64,000 nucleotides of DNA, taken from the NCBI RefSeq assembly GCF_000237925.1, contig NC_031496.1, positions 1,899,396 to 1,963,395 of the forward strand, written 5' to 3'. Shown here piece after piece: positions 42,222-53,234 of the stretch (its first letter is position 1; every line of letters starts with the position of its first letter). Origin of the DNA: Schistosoma mansoni (taxonomy: Eukaryota > Platyhelminthes > Trematoda > Strigeidida > Schistosomatidae). The translations under genes and the position numbers were made by a program. The notes below the pieces were generated by a model. The model ran no database searches, was not told the origin of the DNA, and saw nothing but the letters and a program-made list of their open reading frames with translations.

Positions 42222-42622
42222 ACTTCAGAAGGGGTTTTTGTGAATATTCCAGTATTTTCATAGTTGAAATCATGAGTCAGTTGAAGCTAGACCGCCATCG
42301 AAAACCTGGATGCACTGGTCAAAGGCCGTTTCGTCCTATCGTGGGACCCCTCAGCAGTGCGCCCCCATGATTCCGCACTCGCGAGATTCGAACCCAAGAC
42401 CTACCAGCTTCGCGCCGGAGCACTTAACCGATAGACCACTGAGCCGGCATCCAACGATGTTAATGTCTAACTTCAACTGGGTTCGAATCTCGCTCGCGAG
42501 GCGGGATCGTGGATGCGCACTGCTCAGAAGTCCCATAATAGAACGAAATGGCCATCATGCAGTGTTTCCAGGTTTTCCATGGTGATCTAGCTTCAATTGA
42601 CTCATGATTTCAACTATGAATA
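42222..42622. mobile_element. SINE-B inverted pair
   Basis: Minus unit 42222-42475 (GGTCAAAGGCCGTTTCG variant), plus unit from GGGTTCGAATCTCGC (42479) to 42622. Both hammerheads carry core changes. Confidence 0.8.
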
Positions 42623-42689
42623 TACATACTTGTTTACTAATCTGTGGGTTATATGTGCTATTTGTAAGATAATTAATAACAGGTAGACT

Positions 42690-42776
42690 TGTACCTGGAG
42701 TTTGCGCTGATGATGCCATTCAGAATAACGATGAAAGCTCCACCATCCAACTCAGAGAACAAAACGCCTCCAAAAT
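42690..42776. repeat. Low-copy repeat F, copy 2
   Basis: GCTGATGATGCCATTCAG and CCATCCAACTCAGAGAACAA; see 29855-29985. 42777-43087 holds nothing recognised. Confidence 0.45.
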
Positions 42777-43087
42777 TGTTCAGCTCAGCTACAAATCTTC
42801 TGTACCACATTCAAAAGGAATGCTCTCAATGGGTTTCCAACCTATACCACTTAGTTCCCATTGGACATAACGAATGATAACTGAAGAAACAACAAACATA
42901 AAGTCACGAAATGCACTGGAAAGTAACAGATGTTCGAGTATCCATATGCATTAAAACGATGCATTAACCAAGTTAGTATTAATGTCTGGTTATGATACGG
43001 ATAGGTTTACAACAACTATGTTTATCAATTTTCCAGAGTTTAGATAAGTAGATTATGAAAACTTGTGTAATTCTGACGATATTTATC

Positions 43088-43172
43088 AGGCTGAGGAGGT
43101 TGGAGAATTCTAGTCGGCGGCCTATGCTCCATCGGGGGTCACAGACGTAAGTAAATAAGTAAGTAATCAACC
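43088..43172 (+). mobile_element. RTE LINE terminal 85 bp
   Basis: GGTTGGAGAATTCTAGTCGG, GCCTATGCTCCATCGG, tail GTAAGTAAATAAGTAAGTAA. Confidence 0.8.
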
Positions 43173-43251
43173 CTGAGAATGGTCGACAACTTATTGGGTG
43201 AATGAAACAGTTTTTTTCATTGTCCAGTTAAGACTAAAGAGCTGCTCTGTA

Positions 43252-43393
43252 AGTAAAGATGGATAGTGGATAGCAGTGGAATCCAGTTTGATGCGCGTTT
43301 CGTCCTATTTGGGACTCGTCAGCTGGATGTACCTGCATCTCAGAGGTGATGTTCACCCTGGGACTCGAATCAAATACCTTTAGCTTCAAAAGC
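43252..43393 (-). mobile_element. SINE-A hammerhead and partial head, inserted at repeat C
   Basis: GTAAGTAAAGATGGATAGTG at the left; breaks off in the head at CTTCAAAAGCA. Repeat C (minus) runs on from 43394 to about 43500. Confidence 0.8.
43281..43328 (-). ncRNA. Hammerhead motif of SINE-A, intact core
   Basis: Minus strand: ATCCAG, CTGACGA, GTCC/GGAC around CAAATA, GAAA, CGCGC, triplet ATC, AAA, CTGGAT. Confidence 0.65.
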
Positions 43394-43500
43394 ATTTACT
43401 GTTTAGTTCTCAGATTTTACCAAGATATTCTGTATAACAATTTGGACATTATAGTCACCTTTCATCCTATTCATACCCACGTTTTCTATATATGAATTTA
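43394..43500 (-). repeat. Repeat C fragment
   Basis: TTACTGTTTAGTTCTCAGA, GATATTCTGTATAACAATT, ACGTTTTCTATATATG. Shows the uninterrupted form of the sequence split by D at 9470. Confidence 0.65.
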
Positions 43501-43673
43501 TCTTGCAGGAAAAGCTACTTCTATACTTTCCACTTATTAATTTTCACTTCGAATTTCAAGAGAACATGAATTCTGGAGATTATGAAGTTGTCAGGAAGTC
43601 AATGCTTGAGTATTCAAATACGAAATTGGAAGCCTTCTCCCTACTAAATATATAAGTGTCAAAGATCTATACT

Positions 43674-43845
43674 CGGTTAAGTGCTCTGGCGCGAGACTGG
43701 TAGGTCCTGGGTTTAAATCTCACAAGTGCGCGATCCTGGATGCGCACTGCTGAAGAGTCCCATAATAAGACGAAACGGCCGTCCAGTGCTTCAAGGTTTC
43801 CAATGGAGGTCTAGCTTCAATTGATTCATGCTTTCAACTTATCAA
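43674..43845 (+). mobile_element. SINE-B, head plus hammerhead
   Basis: CGGTTAAGTGCTCTGGCG, GGGTTTAAATCTC, then a well-preserved ribozyme and 3' end. The leader is absent. 43501-43673 and 43846-44009 are featureless. Confidence 0.85.
43744..43789 (+). ncRNA. Hammerhead motif of SINE-B, intact core
   Basis: GCACTG, CTGAAGA, stem II GTCC/AGAC (one mismatch) around CATAATA, GAAA, CGGCCG, GTC, CAGTGC. Stem I is perfect over six pairs and abuts the triplet directly. Confidence 0.75.
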
Positions 43846-44009
43846 TAAACCATCAAATAGGAGAATCTGATCCATATAGCAAATATCTGTATCATTTATT
43901 CATTACAACTTAAACGGCAGTTATAAGCATCAAGTGACTTTATACTTATCTCTCAATATTTTTTAAACTGATCTATACTACTTAAAAGTAGTTTACGATT
44001 TATTAACAT

Positions 44010-44325
44010 AAACTCAGTATTGTTTACTTGAATCTTCCCCTTCATGTTTAGGACGGCATTCGATCTGTCTCTTATTAGAGTAGGTGCATACTGTGTGTAA
44101 TGCCTCGATATTGCCTGAAGTCACAAGCATCATAAGCAAAGATGGATAGTGGCTGGCAGGACTTCCGTTTCGTCCTATTTGGGACTCGTCAGTTGAATGT
44201 ACCTGAATTTCAAAGTTCATGTGTCACTCCGGGACTCGAACCCAGAACGGTTTGCTTCAAACTCCATCGTGTTATCCATTTATCTACTGTTCTGAAGTGA
44301 ACATTAACTCTGGACTACAGGTACA
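44010..44325 (-). mobile_element. SINE-A, with a plus-oriented stub
   Basis: Minus leader, hammerhead and head (44010-44290), then a plus-oriented stub (AAGTGAACATTAACTCTGG to GGTACATCCAC). Confidence 0.75.
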
Positions 44326-44327
44326 TC

Positions 44328-44402
44328 CACTAGACATTTCACTTTTAATTGATGATACATACTACTTATATCTGTCGACATCAGTGGTATATACCACAAT
44401 AA
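44328..44402 (+). repeat. Repeat C end fragment
   Basis: TAGACATTTCACTTTTAATT to GTATATACCACA. Confidence 0.7.
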
Positions 44403-44417
44403 TATCATAATAACTTA

Positions 44418-44930
44418 TTTTTATTTGAACACATAAATATTGGTACAAGGAAGCATCAGATAGATATGCACCACACAAATCTAACTTGATTTGTGGGAGG
44501 GCTGTGATACTATCCGGGTGCTCGAACCAAAGCAAGTGGTTTTCTTAGGGGACCACACCCGGAGCTTTCGACCTAAAGGTCTGATCCACAAAGCAGTGGA
44601 GCATCGTGAGGAGATGCAGTCACATGGTAGCCGGTGACCAACAATTGATTCAAACACCATTTGTTCCCTCAGGATGCTGGAGCTCATGTGCACCATTGGT
44701 TTGGAATCAGGGTTTTGTAACTCCCCTAGGTAGATTTTCCGTGTCCACCAACCTGGTTAAAGAGCCGGACATTCGCCTTTCATCCTCTCAAGTTCGTAAA
44801 CAACAAACCCGCCACGAGAAGGAAGTGAGTAGGACTTCCCTGTAAGAGGCTATATATGCGTGGTGATGTGAGAGCATTTGGAGAGGGAGAGCGGACTCTC
44901 CCCACTCTCAGCCGTACCAGGGCATTTGGG
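44418..44930 (-). mobile_element. Repeat D, near full length (about 513 bp)
   Basis: Left end TTTTTATTTGAACACATAAA, right end TACCAGGGCATTTGGGGGCA. Same limits as the copy at 9470-9983. Frames inside (MVHMSSSILREQ, KKTTCFGSSTRIVSQ) recur in other copies but match no domain I know. Confidence 0.85.
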
Positions 44931-45892
44931 GGCATCAGCGCATAAGCAAAATAATCAACATTTTCTTTTCACATTGTCTAATGTTATGAAGTGACTACTT
45001 TTTGAACTAAACCGAATGAATAAACTATTGAAAGGGAGAAGTTATTCACATTTCTCAATGACAATACTTATTATCTATTGAAGAACCCTTTCTAATCCCA
45101 TTCAAAGATACATTATTAGTAGTGATGATCATAGTATACATCATTTCAGTAATGATTATGTAAGATAAGAAATTAATCAAAGAGATTGATTACAAAAAAA
45201 AGTCAATCCGTAGAACGAATAACGATGTACATGAGGAGGGGAACAGTGAAGAACATTCAGATAAGATAGTTGATTTGTCCGGAACTGTTTGTTTGTATGT
45301 ATGTATGTATGTACATCCAAGTGTCTTTATGAATATGCGGTTAGTTATATCAAAGGGATAAACAGTGTTCATTCTATACTGAATGTCAATGATAATAGTG
45401 AATGACTGAATGACTGAATGAATACAATCGGATCATCTATGACGTATAAGAAAAAAGCAGATCAGACAAAAATAGTTTTAAGATAAATTTGAAGAGACAG
45501 TAATCCATCATAGTCAAGCAAACAAAATAACAATGTCCCCTGTTTATAATCTTCATAAGTCATAATGTAATTGTATCCCATATATATATATAGTTGTTAG
45601 TTGTTATTGTTGCTATGGACGATTTGATTTCGTCGTCATTAAAACTTTAAAAAAACGAGCTTGTTGTTAAGTTATAATCAAAACATAGTTTTGTCTCAGT
45701 TTGGGACTCTTCAGAAACACACATAAATGAGATGAAAGTCTAGTAGGTCTTAAATAGTTCCATAGTTGATCATTTCAACCAAGACACTGTTTCGTCTTAG
45801 TTTGGAAATCCATAGTTGATCATTTCACAATGTGATACAATCTTCGTAGTTGATTACCGTTAAAATTCAAAAAAAAACTTTTAAAAAGAATT
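44931..45892. other. About 1 kb, no recognised gene
   Basis: GTAT tetranucleotide run at 45295-45312, GAATGACT repeats near 45405-45425, and CATAGTTGATCATTTCA twice (45764 and 45811). Confidence 0.4.
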
Positions 45893-46161
45893 GTAAGCAA
45901 AGATGGATAGTGACTAGCAGTGGAATCCAGCTTGACGCGCGTTTCGTCCTATTTGGGACGAATCAGCTGGATGTACCTGCATCTCAGACTTGTTGATGTT
46001 CACTCTGGGACTAGTGCTGAGTGGATAATGCGATGGGTTCGAGTCCCAGAGTGAACATCAACAAGTCTGAGATGCAGGTACATCCAGCTGATTCGTCCCA
46101 AATAGGACGAAACGCGCGTCAAGCTGGATTCCACTGCTAGTCACTATCCATCTTTGTTTAC
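45893..46161. mobile_element. SINE-A near-perfect palindrome, 120-bp arms
   Basis: Left arm 45893-46012 and right arm 46042-46161 are reverse complements with one mismatch (GTAAGC versus GTAAAC). A 29-bp spacer holds remnants of the tRNA-like head. Both arms carry a hammerhead half with the same altered core (CTGATTC). A leader continues to 46285. Confidence 0.9.
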
Positions 46162-46299
46162 CGTGCTTGTGAGTTTAGTCTATATCGAGACAATACGCAC
46201 AGTATGCACATATGTCGGTTAGAGACTGACCAGTTGCAGTCCTAAAAACATCAATGGGAAGATTTAAACAAACAATACTAAGTGTATTCAACAGTGTTT

Positions 46300-46485
46300 A
46301 GTCCATATGTCAATCAAAGCTAGACCATCCTAGAAAATCTAGAAACACTGAATGGCCATTTCATCTTACTATAGTATTCCTCACCAATATGTATCCATGA
46401 CCCCGCTTGCCGGAATTCAAACCCAAGATATTCAGTCTTACACGTCATCTACTACTTCTACGTTTTCCATGGTGATACAATCTTT
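46300..46485 (-). mobile_element. SINE-B2, decayed
   Basis: TATGTCAATCAAAGCTAGACC, CATTTCATCTTACTATAG and an inverted end ACGTTTTCCATGGTG. Confidence 0.65.
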
Positions 46486-46489
46486 ATTA

Positions 46490-47365
46490 ACCCCCACCCC
46501 TTTCTAATAATTAACAATGTTTACCATAGAAAGCATATCCTTAATAAATCATTAATTATTTCATTCCAATATAAAATTAAACTCAAATTTATCATTACGA
46601 GTATAGTTAAAGTGATATTTATTTATCTGTTTACTTTATATAAATAATAAACAAATGAGTTAGTAACACGCATCATCACCTATATCCCCTTATGCACGTA
46701 TACACACACACACACTTACTTACGTACTCACATACATCCACACACATCTGCACACACACACATACACGCACAATTCTTTCTCAAATCTTATCATGATCTG
46801 ATTCTATTTCCCCCCCTCTCTCTCTAGGTGTGTATGTGTGTTTAGATTTTCACTTCAGTTTTCTTTCTTTTTTCTCTTTTCTTTAATCTTCAATCAGATA
46901 AGTCAGTTGTATATTTCTTTCTTTTGTTTTTTGTATTTTTTCCCCTCTTAATTATCACATTTAAATAAAAATAAGGAAGGTGGCGAAAAAAGTTAAAAAT
47001 TTTTTCTTTTTTTTCTAATTTTTTTCTTTATTTTTTTATTTTTTTATTTTTATCTTATCCATATTGTAAAACAGAAAATTTTTTTGTTTTTTTGATTTTT
47101 TGTTTTTTTGTTTTTTTCTATCATGACTTGATACAGGAAATAAAACTTAATCATTTTTTTTATTTTTAATTATTTTTTCTCTCTTTTTTGTAATATTGAT
47201 TTTTTTCTCTTTTTTTTTATTTTTTTCATATGGTTTCTAAAGACAAGATGGGGTGACAGAAAGGGGGGGGAGAAAAGAGAGTTTTTTTCTTAAATTGAAA
47301 AACTGATTTCAATTTGATAATTAATGAAAACCTAGTAATGATTGGATTTGATCTACAATCATATT
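46490..47365. repeat. Low-complexity region: CA run and poly-pyrimidine tract
   Basis: CA-rich sequence at 46698-46770; T-rich tract at about 46840-47230 on the plus strand. No gene. Confidence 0.85.
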
Positions 47366-47369
47366 CTCA

Positions 47370-48252
47370 TTAGTGACTGTATTCGTAATCGATGGAAGTA
47401 TTCACTTTCGACCAGACAGCAACTAGTGACCGTTTAGATAGACCAGAATTTCCACCATGGGCGAGTAGCTGCATAAGTTTAAAAGTAAGCGTACACAAAT
47501 TGGGAATAAAACGGAGTGAATAAGCGATATGGTAAATAATAATAATAATAATAATGCAAATTGTCTGGCATATAGTAAGTGCGTAAATAGGATTGTCAGT
47601 ACAAGTCATCATTTCATTTATTTGTGTTTGATCATCGTTGTCTCCAAAGGATTGCTGACATCTAGTGGCAACACCATGCAGAGCTTCGGGATCGTGTGTT
47701 CGAGCGCAGAGACGATAATTCAATTCGTGTCACCATCTTGAAACACCGACTTCGGTAGCTTCGACATGTTCTACGAATGTCGTCCCAGAGAATTCCACGT
47801 CGTGCATTATTTGCCGACTCTGGGAGTGGTTGGAAAAAGCGGAGAGGTGGTCAGTGTATGACATGGTGTCGTGGTATGAAAGAAAGCTGCAAAGGGCTAG
47901 CTTCTGTTGGTCCTTCATGACTCCCTGGCTGGGGTCCAAGAGATGGTGCAACACAGTGGCTAGAGACGTTATCAGATATGGCCCAGAATAGAAGCCAGTG
48001 GCGATCCTGCTGTAACCTTCTTTTACTTTCTGCATAAAAAGTGGTCATAATCTCCTTAACTGAGAGAGTCCTTTTGGTTTTATATTTCAGTTCCCCCATC
48101 ATTACTCTTCTCTTTTTTTTCATCCTTTTTTCTTCCTTTATATATACGCATCTTCCCCCTTTCTCCTCCCATTCTCATTATTTTGTGTGGCGCATATGTA
48201 TACGGTGCCCATATGTACCAATATATATGTGTTTAAATAAATAAATAATAAA
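47370..48252 (+). mobile_element. Element G: LINE-like 3' end with AAAT tail
   Basis: Ends TGTGTTTAAATAAATAAATA, so the sense strand is plus. Overlapping minus frames at 47370-48123 are antisense to this and lack domains. The last 65 bp (TTTTGTGTGGCGCATATG onward) are shared with repeat D. GC is higher than in the surroundings at 47640-48010. Confidence 0.6.
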
Positions 48253-48608
48253 TGACTGACTTCAAGGAATGTTTCCTTGAGTTCTAGTGGGAAGCAGTGA
48301 CCAGTGGAGTTCAAACAAGTCTAGTGTAGAGATATCAACTCACTGAAGACAATTGGTGAATGGTTACTCAAACTTCGTGGATTGATTGAAGTTAGACATT
48401 AACACCATTAGATGCCGATCAGCTCAGTGGTCTATCGACCAAGTGCTCTGTCGCGAGACTGGTAGGTTCTGGGTTCGAATCTCGCTCGCGAGTGCGGGAT
48501 CGTGGATGTGCACTGCTGAGGAGTCCCACAACAGGACGAAACGGCCTCCCAGTTCTTCCAGGTTTTCTACGGTAGTCTAGCTTCAATTGATTCATGATTT
48601 CAAGTATA
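48253..48608 (+). mobile_element. SINE-B, full length
   Basis: TGACTTCAAGGAATGTTTCC, GATATCAACTCACTGAAG, head GGTTCGAATCTCGC, core CTGAGGA and GAAA kept, but the cleavage triplet is lost (GGCCTCCC). Confidence 0.85.
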
Positions 48609-48947
48609 TTTAGAAAACTTTTAGTTTGGAACTTATATACTACTTTTACATATTCAGTTGTTTAATATGAATTCATATATTTATATAAGTGTATTCTTTT
48701 GCCTTAACACATACATACACACACACTCACTCACTTAATGGCGAATAAAGAATCAAATTACCATTCATCATAGAAAAGGAGGGGAATAATTTTTAATGTA
48801 ACATTTACAACCTACTTATATTACTAATATAATTAGAATTGACATAATTTTATCATTGAACTGTCAACATTAATTGAATATTGAAAATGAAAACCATTTC
48901 ATATTGTTAGATATTGTTAGAATGAATTATTGTCAGACTATTTATGT

Positions 48948-49362
48948 GTATCGTAGAGAACTATGAAAGCTATCATCCAGAAGATACAAGTGTTTATAAA
49001 CAGTTGTCTACGCAAGATACTTCGGATCAGATGGCCAGACACTATAAACAACATTCTACTGTGGGAGAGAACAAACCAGATTTCAGCGGAAGAAGAAATC
49101 AGGAAGAAGCACTGGAAGTGGATAGGACACACATTGAGGAAATCACCCGACTGCAACACAAGACAAGCCCTCATATGGAATACTGAATGTTAAAGGAGAA
49201 GAGGAAGACCAAAGAACACATTACGTCGAGAAATGGAGACAGACATGAGAATGAACAATAACTGGATAGAACTAGAAAGGAAGGCCCAGGACAGAGTGGG
49301 TTGAAGAATGCTGGTCGGCGGCCTATGCTCCATTGGGAGTAACAGGCGTAAGTAAGTAAGTA
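48948..49362 (+). mobile_element. RTE LINE, 5'-truncated 3' end
   Basis: [61 protein letters not shown]. Tail GTAAGTAAGTAAG at 49348-49361. Confidence 0.85.
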
Positions 49363-49377
49363 TTTATGTGTATACAC

Positions 49378-49795
49378 TTGCTTACTTATTTACTTACTAA
49401 CGTCTGTTACTCCTCATGGAGGAGCATAGGCCGCTCACTAACATTCTACATCCAACTCTGACCTCCACAATACTTTACACCGGTTACCATTCACTATCCA
49501 TCATTTCGATGTCTGCTTCCGATTCCAGACACAGTTTGTTCAATAGCCTTCCTCTTCTCCGCTTACATTCACGATTCCAAGTTAGTACTTGCCTCATAAT
49601 GTAGTTTGATTGTTTCCTCAATGTGGTTCCTATCCATTTACAACGTCTTTTCCTAATTACATCTTCGGAAGGAACCTGGTTTGTTCTCTCCCATAATAAG
49701 CTGTTCCTGATGGAATCCAGTCAACGCACATTCAGTGTCTTATATAGACAATTGTTTATGAATACTTGTACCCTGTTGATGATGGTCGTGCTGCA
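49378..49795 (-). mobile_element. RTE LINE, 5'-truncated, tail-to-tail with the previous copy
   Basis: Tail ACTTATTTACTTACTAACG at the left, then GTCTGTTACTCCTCATGG. A different subfamily from 48948-49362 (CTCATGGAGGAGC versus CATTGGGAGT). Cut by repeat D at 49796. Confidence 0.8.
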
Positions 49796-49798
49796 CCA

Positions 49799-50232
49799 AA
49801 TGCCGCGGTACGGCTGAGAGTGGGGAGAGTCTGCTCTCCCTCTCGAAATGCTCTCACATGGTCACGCGTAAATAGCCTCTGACAAGGAAATCCTACTCAC
49901 TGCCTTCTCGTGACGGGGTGTTGTTTACGAAATTGAGAGGACGAAAAGCGAATGTCCGGTGCATTACCGGGTTGATGGACACGGAGGATCCATCTAGGGG
50001 AGTTGGGTAACCCTGATTCCAAACAAATGGTACATATGGGATCCAGGATTCTGAAGGAGACAAATGATGTATGAATCTATTGTTGGTCACCGTCTACTAT
50101 GGGACTGCATCTTCTTACGATGCCCCATTGCCTTGTGGATCAGATCTTTAGGTCAAAGGCTCCGGGTGTGGCCCCCTAAGAAAACCACCTGTTTCGGTTT
50201 TGGCACCCGGATAGTATCACAGCACTGATTGC
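49799..50232 (+). mobile_element. Repeat D, lacks tail
   Basis: Starts AAATGCCGCGGTACGGC, the family 5' end. Stops at CCCGGATAGTATCACAGC before the tail. Confidence 0.8.
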
Positions 50233-50237
50233 AAGTA

Positions 50238-50940
50238 TTGTAGTGAACGAGAACACCAGTAGGGACAATCTAATGTACTTACTTACTTACTTATTTACTT
50301 ACGCCTGTTACCCCCAATGGAGCATAAGCTGCCGACCAGCATTCTCCAACCCACTCTGTCCTCACCCTTCCTTTCTAGTTCTATCCAATTTTTGTTCATT
50401 CTACTCATATCTGTCCGGCGTAATGCGTTCCTTGGTCTTCCTCTTCTCCTTTGACCTTCAGGATTCTATGTGAGGGCTTGCTTTGTGACACAGTTAGGTG
50501 CTTTTCTCAATGTGTGTCCTATCCACTTCCAGCGCCTCTTCCTGATTTATTCCTCCGCTGAAATCTAGTTTGTTCTCTCCCACAGTAGGTTGTAGCTGAT
50601 AGTGTCTGGCCAATTGATCCGAAGTATTTTGCGTAGACAACTATTAATAAACACTTGTATCTTCTGGATAATGGCTTTCGTAGTTCTCCACGTCTCCGCC
50701 CCATACAGTAGAACTGTCTTGACGTTTACATTAAACGTTCTGATCTTGGTGTTGGTTGACAATTGTTTTGAGTTCCAGATGTTCTTCAGTTGTTCCTCCT
50801 TCGTTTCCACACCAATCATTCTTTATTCTCGTTCTCATTTCTTTGATCTTCAAAACCTGCCACCATACATCTGACTTTCAATTGATGAAACATACTACTT
50901 ATATCTATCAATATCAGTTGCACACACACACACCACAGAT
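50238..50940. mobile_element. Repeat C (plus) interrupted by RTE LINE (minus)
   Basis: C start TGTAGTGAACGAGAACACC (50238), then a minus RTE copy (tail ACTT repeats 50274-50300; to GATGTTCTTCAGTTG at 50790), then C resumes TTCCTCCTTCGTTTCCACAC to 50940. Part of C is missing at the join. A 40-bp RTE tail follows at 50958-50998. Confidence 0.8.
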
Positions 50941-51261
50941 CATCTAATCCAATCGGGCGGCCCATTCTCCTCCACGAAGGGTAACAGATGTAAGTAAGAT
51001 CATCATTGAAATCTGAGTTGGTTGCGTTCGTTTTTTGTCTTTTTCAAATCTTCTTAATGAAGCCCAAATGATGATTGTTCCTTAATTTTGTTCATAATTA
51101 ATTAAACAATTGAAGGATTATATTAATAAATCTATTGTTTATCTCATTAGGATCTTTTGAAAAAACTTATGTCCATATTTAATTAATCAAAATTGGTGCG
51201 GAGCTGTTCAATATTCAATGATCAGTGATATGACAGTTAGTTTGTAACCAACCAAGTGAAA

Positions 51262-51432
51262 CGGGAAAGAGTAAAGGCCAAAACAACACATTACACCGGG
51301 AAATAGAAGCAGATATATGAAAAGAATGAATAACAACAACTGGAAAGGATTGCCCTGGACAGAGTTGAATGGAGAATGCTGGTGAGCGGCCTATGCTCCT
51401 TCACGAGAGGTAACAGGCGTAAGTAAATAATT
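51262..51432 (+). mobile_element. RTE LINE 3' end
   Basis: AACACATTACACCGGGAAAT, GACAGAGTTGAATGGAGAAT, AGGCGTAAGTAAATAA. 51000-51261 is AT-rich with no feature. Confidence 0.8.
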
Positions 51433-51640
51433 GTTTACTTGAATCTTCCTATTGATGTTTAGGAAGACGCATCCTGGATTTCACAGATAGTCATTATCTA
51501 TCTTTGCTTAGAATGTTTGTGAATTAAGGCTATATCGAGGTAATACGCACAGTATACGCATATGCCAATAAGAGACTGATCAATTGCAGTGCTAAACATC
51601 AATGAGAAGATGGAAGTAAACATTACGAAGTCAAATTAAC
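51433..51640. mobile_element. SINE-A leader copies joined
   Basis: A short minus-oriented leader end, then GACGCATCCTGGATTTCAC and a plus-oriented leader to ATTACGAAGTCAAATT. Confidence 0.7.
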
Positions 51641-51810
51641 AGATGGAGATTCAATGACTTGGTTGGCACGTTTGACAGCTGAGCTATTAATATCATAGCC
51701 AGGTGACACATACTCTCTAACGACATTCTTCTTGGTGGTACTAGCTGATCTGTTGACTTCAGGTCTCATAGCTTTATTACCATAGAGTATTAGAATGAGT
51801 TGTAGTAATT
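51641..51810 (-). other. Coding-like unique stretch, function unknown
   Basis: The minus strand stays open as part of a 136-residue frame whose other half is antisense repeat C. The unique part reads NKAMRPEVNRSASTTKKN, then REYVSPGYDINSS and VIESPSVNLTS. A possible acceptor (AAAG before CTATGAG) precedes it. No family recognised; may be chance or a relic of an unlisted element. Confidence 0.25.
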
Positions 51811-51811
51811 T

Positions 51812-52080
51812 AGTGGACGAGAGCACAAGTGGAGATAATCGAATGTATTGGAATACAAAATTACAGAACATCTGAGAACCATACAGTAAATACTCAGTTG
51901 GTAAAATGTCCATCAATCGTCTTAGACTACATAGTTCCTTCTCTTCCATACCAATCATCCTCTGTTCTCGTTTTCTTCTCTTCAATCTTCTTAACTTTCT
52001 ACTGCCAGACATTCTACTTACTATTGATGGCACATACTACTTATATCTATCGACATCAGTAGCACACACCACATTAGGAG
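51812..52080 (+). repeat. Repeat C, near full length
   Basis: TTAGTGGACGAGAGCACAAG to GTAGCACACACCACA. 52081-52455 holds nothing recognised. Confidence 0.75.
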
Positions 52081-52455
52081 TTAACTTTTATCACTTACAC
52101 TATTCATGGTATTACCAAACGTTTAACAACGACTTTTAGATGAATTCTTTAGTAAATTAAAAGAATAGACTGATCTTATTATGAATAGATACATACTGAA
52201 GAAAACCATGTAGTTGATGTGATATTCTAATGAAGATTAAGTTATGGGTATAAAGAAAGCTGTTATTGATGTTCTGGATTCAACAGGCAGGGCTAGATAG
52301 GAAGAAGCACTGATAAAGGCTGTAGACTGCTCATACCAGCCGAAGGTCGTTGATTTAGCACAGCATTTTGATTGTATAAATCGTATTTCGATTGGTGAGT
52401 AAATCACGTGATAATTATCGAGGCTTAAAGATATAACATTAAGCCTACCTTTCCT

Positions 52456-52955
52456 TTGAACTCAAAACAAATGTCAACCAACACCACAGTCAAAATTTTC
52501 AATACAAATGTCAGAGGCAGTTCTACTGTATGGGGCAGAAACCTGGACAACTATAAAAGCCATTATCCAGAAGATACAAGTGTTTATTAACAGTTGTCTA
52601 CACAAAGTACTTCGTATCCGTTGTACAGACACCATCAGCAACAAGTTACTGTGGGAGAGAGCAAACCAGATTCCATCCAGCGGAACAAGAAATCAGGAAG
52701 AGGCCCTGGATGTGGATAGGATACACATTGAGGAAAGCACCCAACTGCGTCACAAGGCAATCCCTCACTTAGAATCCTGAAGGTCAAAGAAGAAGAGGAA
52801 GACCAAAGAACACATTACTCCGAGAAATGGAGACGGACATGAGGAGAATGAATGAAACTGGATAGAACTAGAAAGGAAGGGTAAGGACAGAGTGGGTTGG
52901 GGAATGCTGGTTGGCAGCCTATGCTCTATTGGGATTAACAGGCGTAAGTAAGTAA
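52456..52955 (+). mobile_element. RTE LINE, 5'-truncated 3' end
   Basis: [47 protein letters not shown], then shifted frames; GGCGTAAGTAAGTAAG tail. 52956-53234 is featureless. Confidence 0.85.
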
Positions 52956-53234
52956 GCTACCTTTCCTTTTCCGAAGGGGTTCCAACCCCAGTGCTTCTCA
53001 TCGTGCAAAGTGATTTTGATCACAATCCATACCAAAAGTCTTCTTTGTTAAGTATCTTAACATTCCGTTGATTTTCCCTTTGTCACTTATTTGTTAGTTC
53101 AGATTAGGATAAGTTGAAAAAGAAACTATAAAACGGAACCAATCTACGAATTTATTGACTATTAAACTATACAGAATTGGAGAGTAATTACTTCTTAAAA
53201 GAGTTTGTTACCAAATCTGAAATTTGACAATAAC

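Noticed and set aside
47370-48123. Several minus-strand frames over 90 residues
   Set aside because: They are antisense to element G, whose tail shows the sense strand to be plus; no domain recognised.
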